From CAZADS01 sp964483985 (lineage in GTDB: Bacteria > Pseudomonadota > Alphaproteobacteria > Thalassobaculales > Thalassobaculaceae), in NCBI GenBank assembly GCA_964483985.1, contig CAZADS010000060.1, positions 1 to 64,000 on the forward strand: 64,000 nucleotides of DNA. Direction: 5' to 3'. The notes below the pieces were generated by a model. The model had not been told where the DNA came from. It did no database searches and saw only the letters and a list, made by a program, of their open reading frames with translations. The position numbers and the translations under genes are program-made. Shown one piece after another: positions 63,813 to 64,000 of this stretch. Each line of letters opens with the position of its first letter. The stretch's first letter is position 1.

Positions 63813-64000
63813 TCATAATACTTCAAAAAGCCCTGCTACACCCATGCCACCGCCGACACACATGGTAATAACAATATTCTTAGCACCTCGCCTTTTTCCT
63901 TCAATTAGCGCATGACCAGTCATACGTGCTCCACTCATGCCATAAGGGTGCCCTATTGAAATCGATCCTCCATCCACATTTAAAATTTCATTAGAAATGC
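63813..64000 (-). CDS. Acetyl-CoA acetyltransferase (thiolase), C-terminal part only
   Basis: The last 62 codons of a thiolase, with the N-terminus beyond the window. GHPYGMSGAR holds the catalytic histidine and CVGGGMG the second catalytic cysteine. Thiolases cleave 3-oxoacyl-CoA to acetyl-CoA and a shorter acyl-CoA. It is the first gene seen of the thiolase-ACAD-ACAD run and is read toward them. Confidence 0.92.
   Translation of the reverse strand, partial: ISNEILNVDGGSISIGHPYGMSGARMTGHALIEGKRRGAKNIVITMCVGGGMGVAGLFEVL

Noticed and set aside
1..64000. tRNA, rRNA, CRISPR array, transposase or phage genes
   Set aside because: I looked in every gap of 100 bases or more and saw no cloverleaf-like sequence, spaced repeat series, IS-like inverted ends or transposase motif.
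54791..64000. A complete DMSP demethylation pathway
   Set aside because: Only a DmdB-like ligase is present; the ACADs are about 400 residues, not the roughly 600 of DmdC.

Overview
The window looks like the chromosome of an AT-rich heterotrophic alphaproteobacterium, most likely marine. I judged composition by eye and did not compute it. The reasons are the gene families: cox-type molybdoenzyme maturation genes, an alphaproteobacterial PhnF-regulated C-P lyase operon, a DmdB-family acyl-CoA ligase, BKACE, HyuA/HyuB, and many CoA-transferases, acyl-CoA dehydrogenases and SDRs. I see no rRNA, tRNA, CRISPR array, insertion sequence or phage gene. The genus cannot be fixed from this sequence.

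Layout. 1-6248: an edge-truncated nitroreductase, then a compact plus-strand operon for maturing a molybdenum hydroxylase (MoxR/CoxD, CoxE, two XdhC-type proteins, a fused MoeA-like/MobA-like protein and a NifU-like scaffold), with no molybdoenzyme structural gene in view. 6265-15389: unlinked housekeeping and single-gene functions (membrane-anchored hydrolase, exported hypothetical protein, DOPA-dioxygenase-like protein, TypA, TcuA-like flavoprotein, aldo/keto reductase, ArsC-like protein, 2-hydroxyacid dehydrogenase, MsrB). 15500-22131: a minus-strand catabolic block with ThDP decarboxylase, BKACE, DDAH-like amidinohydrolase, two-subunit CoA-transferase and CaiB-type CoA-transferase. Its substrate is unknown.

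22744-34364: phosphonate region. phnF diverges from phnGHIJKLM; then come a stretch of possible gene remnants, an ornithine-cyclodeaminase-like gene with an amidase and an EthD-like gene, phnN on the opposite strand, and a metallo-beta-lactamase-fold hydrolase. 34398-37021: 5-oxoprolinase, with pxpA divergent from pxpBC. 37400-41670: paaABCDE (aerobic phenylacetyl-CoA ring epoxidation) with a divergent paaI; the later Paa steps are absent here. 41700-49338: a maleate-isomerase-like protein lacking both catalytic cysteines, MaoC, MDR reductase, SDR, cyclase-family hydrolase and HyuA/HyuB. 49515-53571: a large adenylate cyclase (membrane-HAMP-GAF-PAS-cyclase) and a FadL-type outer-membrane channel. 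53981-64000: class II aldolase, DmdB-like ligase, SurE, two SDRs, an APH-type kinase, three acyl-CoA dehydrogenases and the end of a thiolase. This resembles the kinase-plus-dehydrogenase logic of 4-hydroxy-acid catabolism (LvaA/LvaC, ACAD10/11).

Most genes serve uptake and CoA-dependent oxidation of organic acids, aromatics, phosphonates and cyclic amides. The points most worth following are the unassigned ThDP/BKACE/DDAH/CoA-transferase block, the kinase-ACAD block, the phnF start lacking a standard codon, the altered ABC signature of PhnK, and several intergenic stretches that look like decayed genes.
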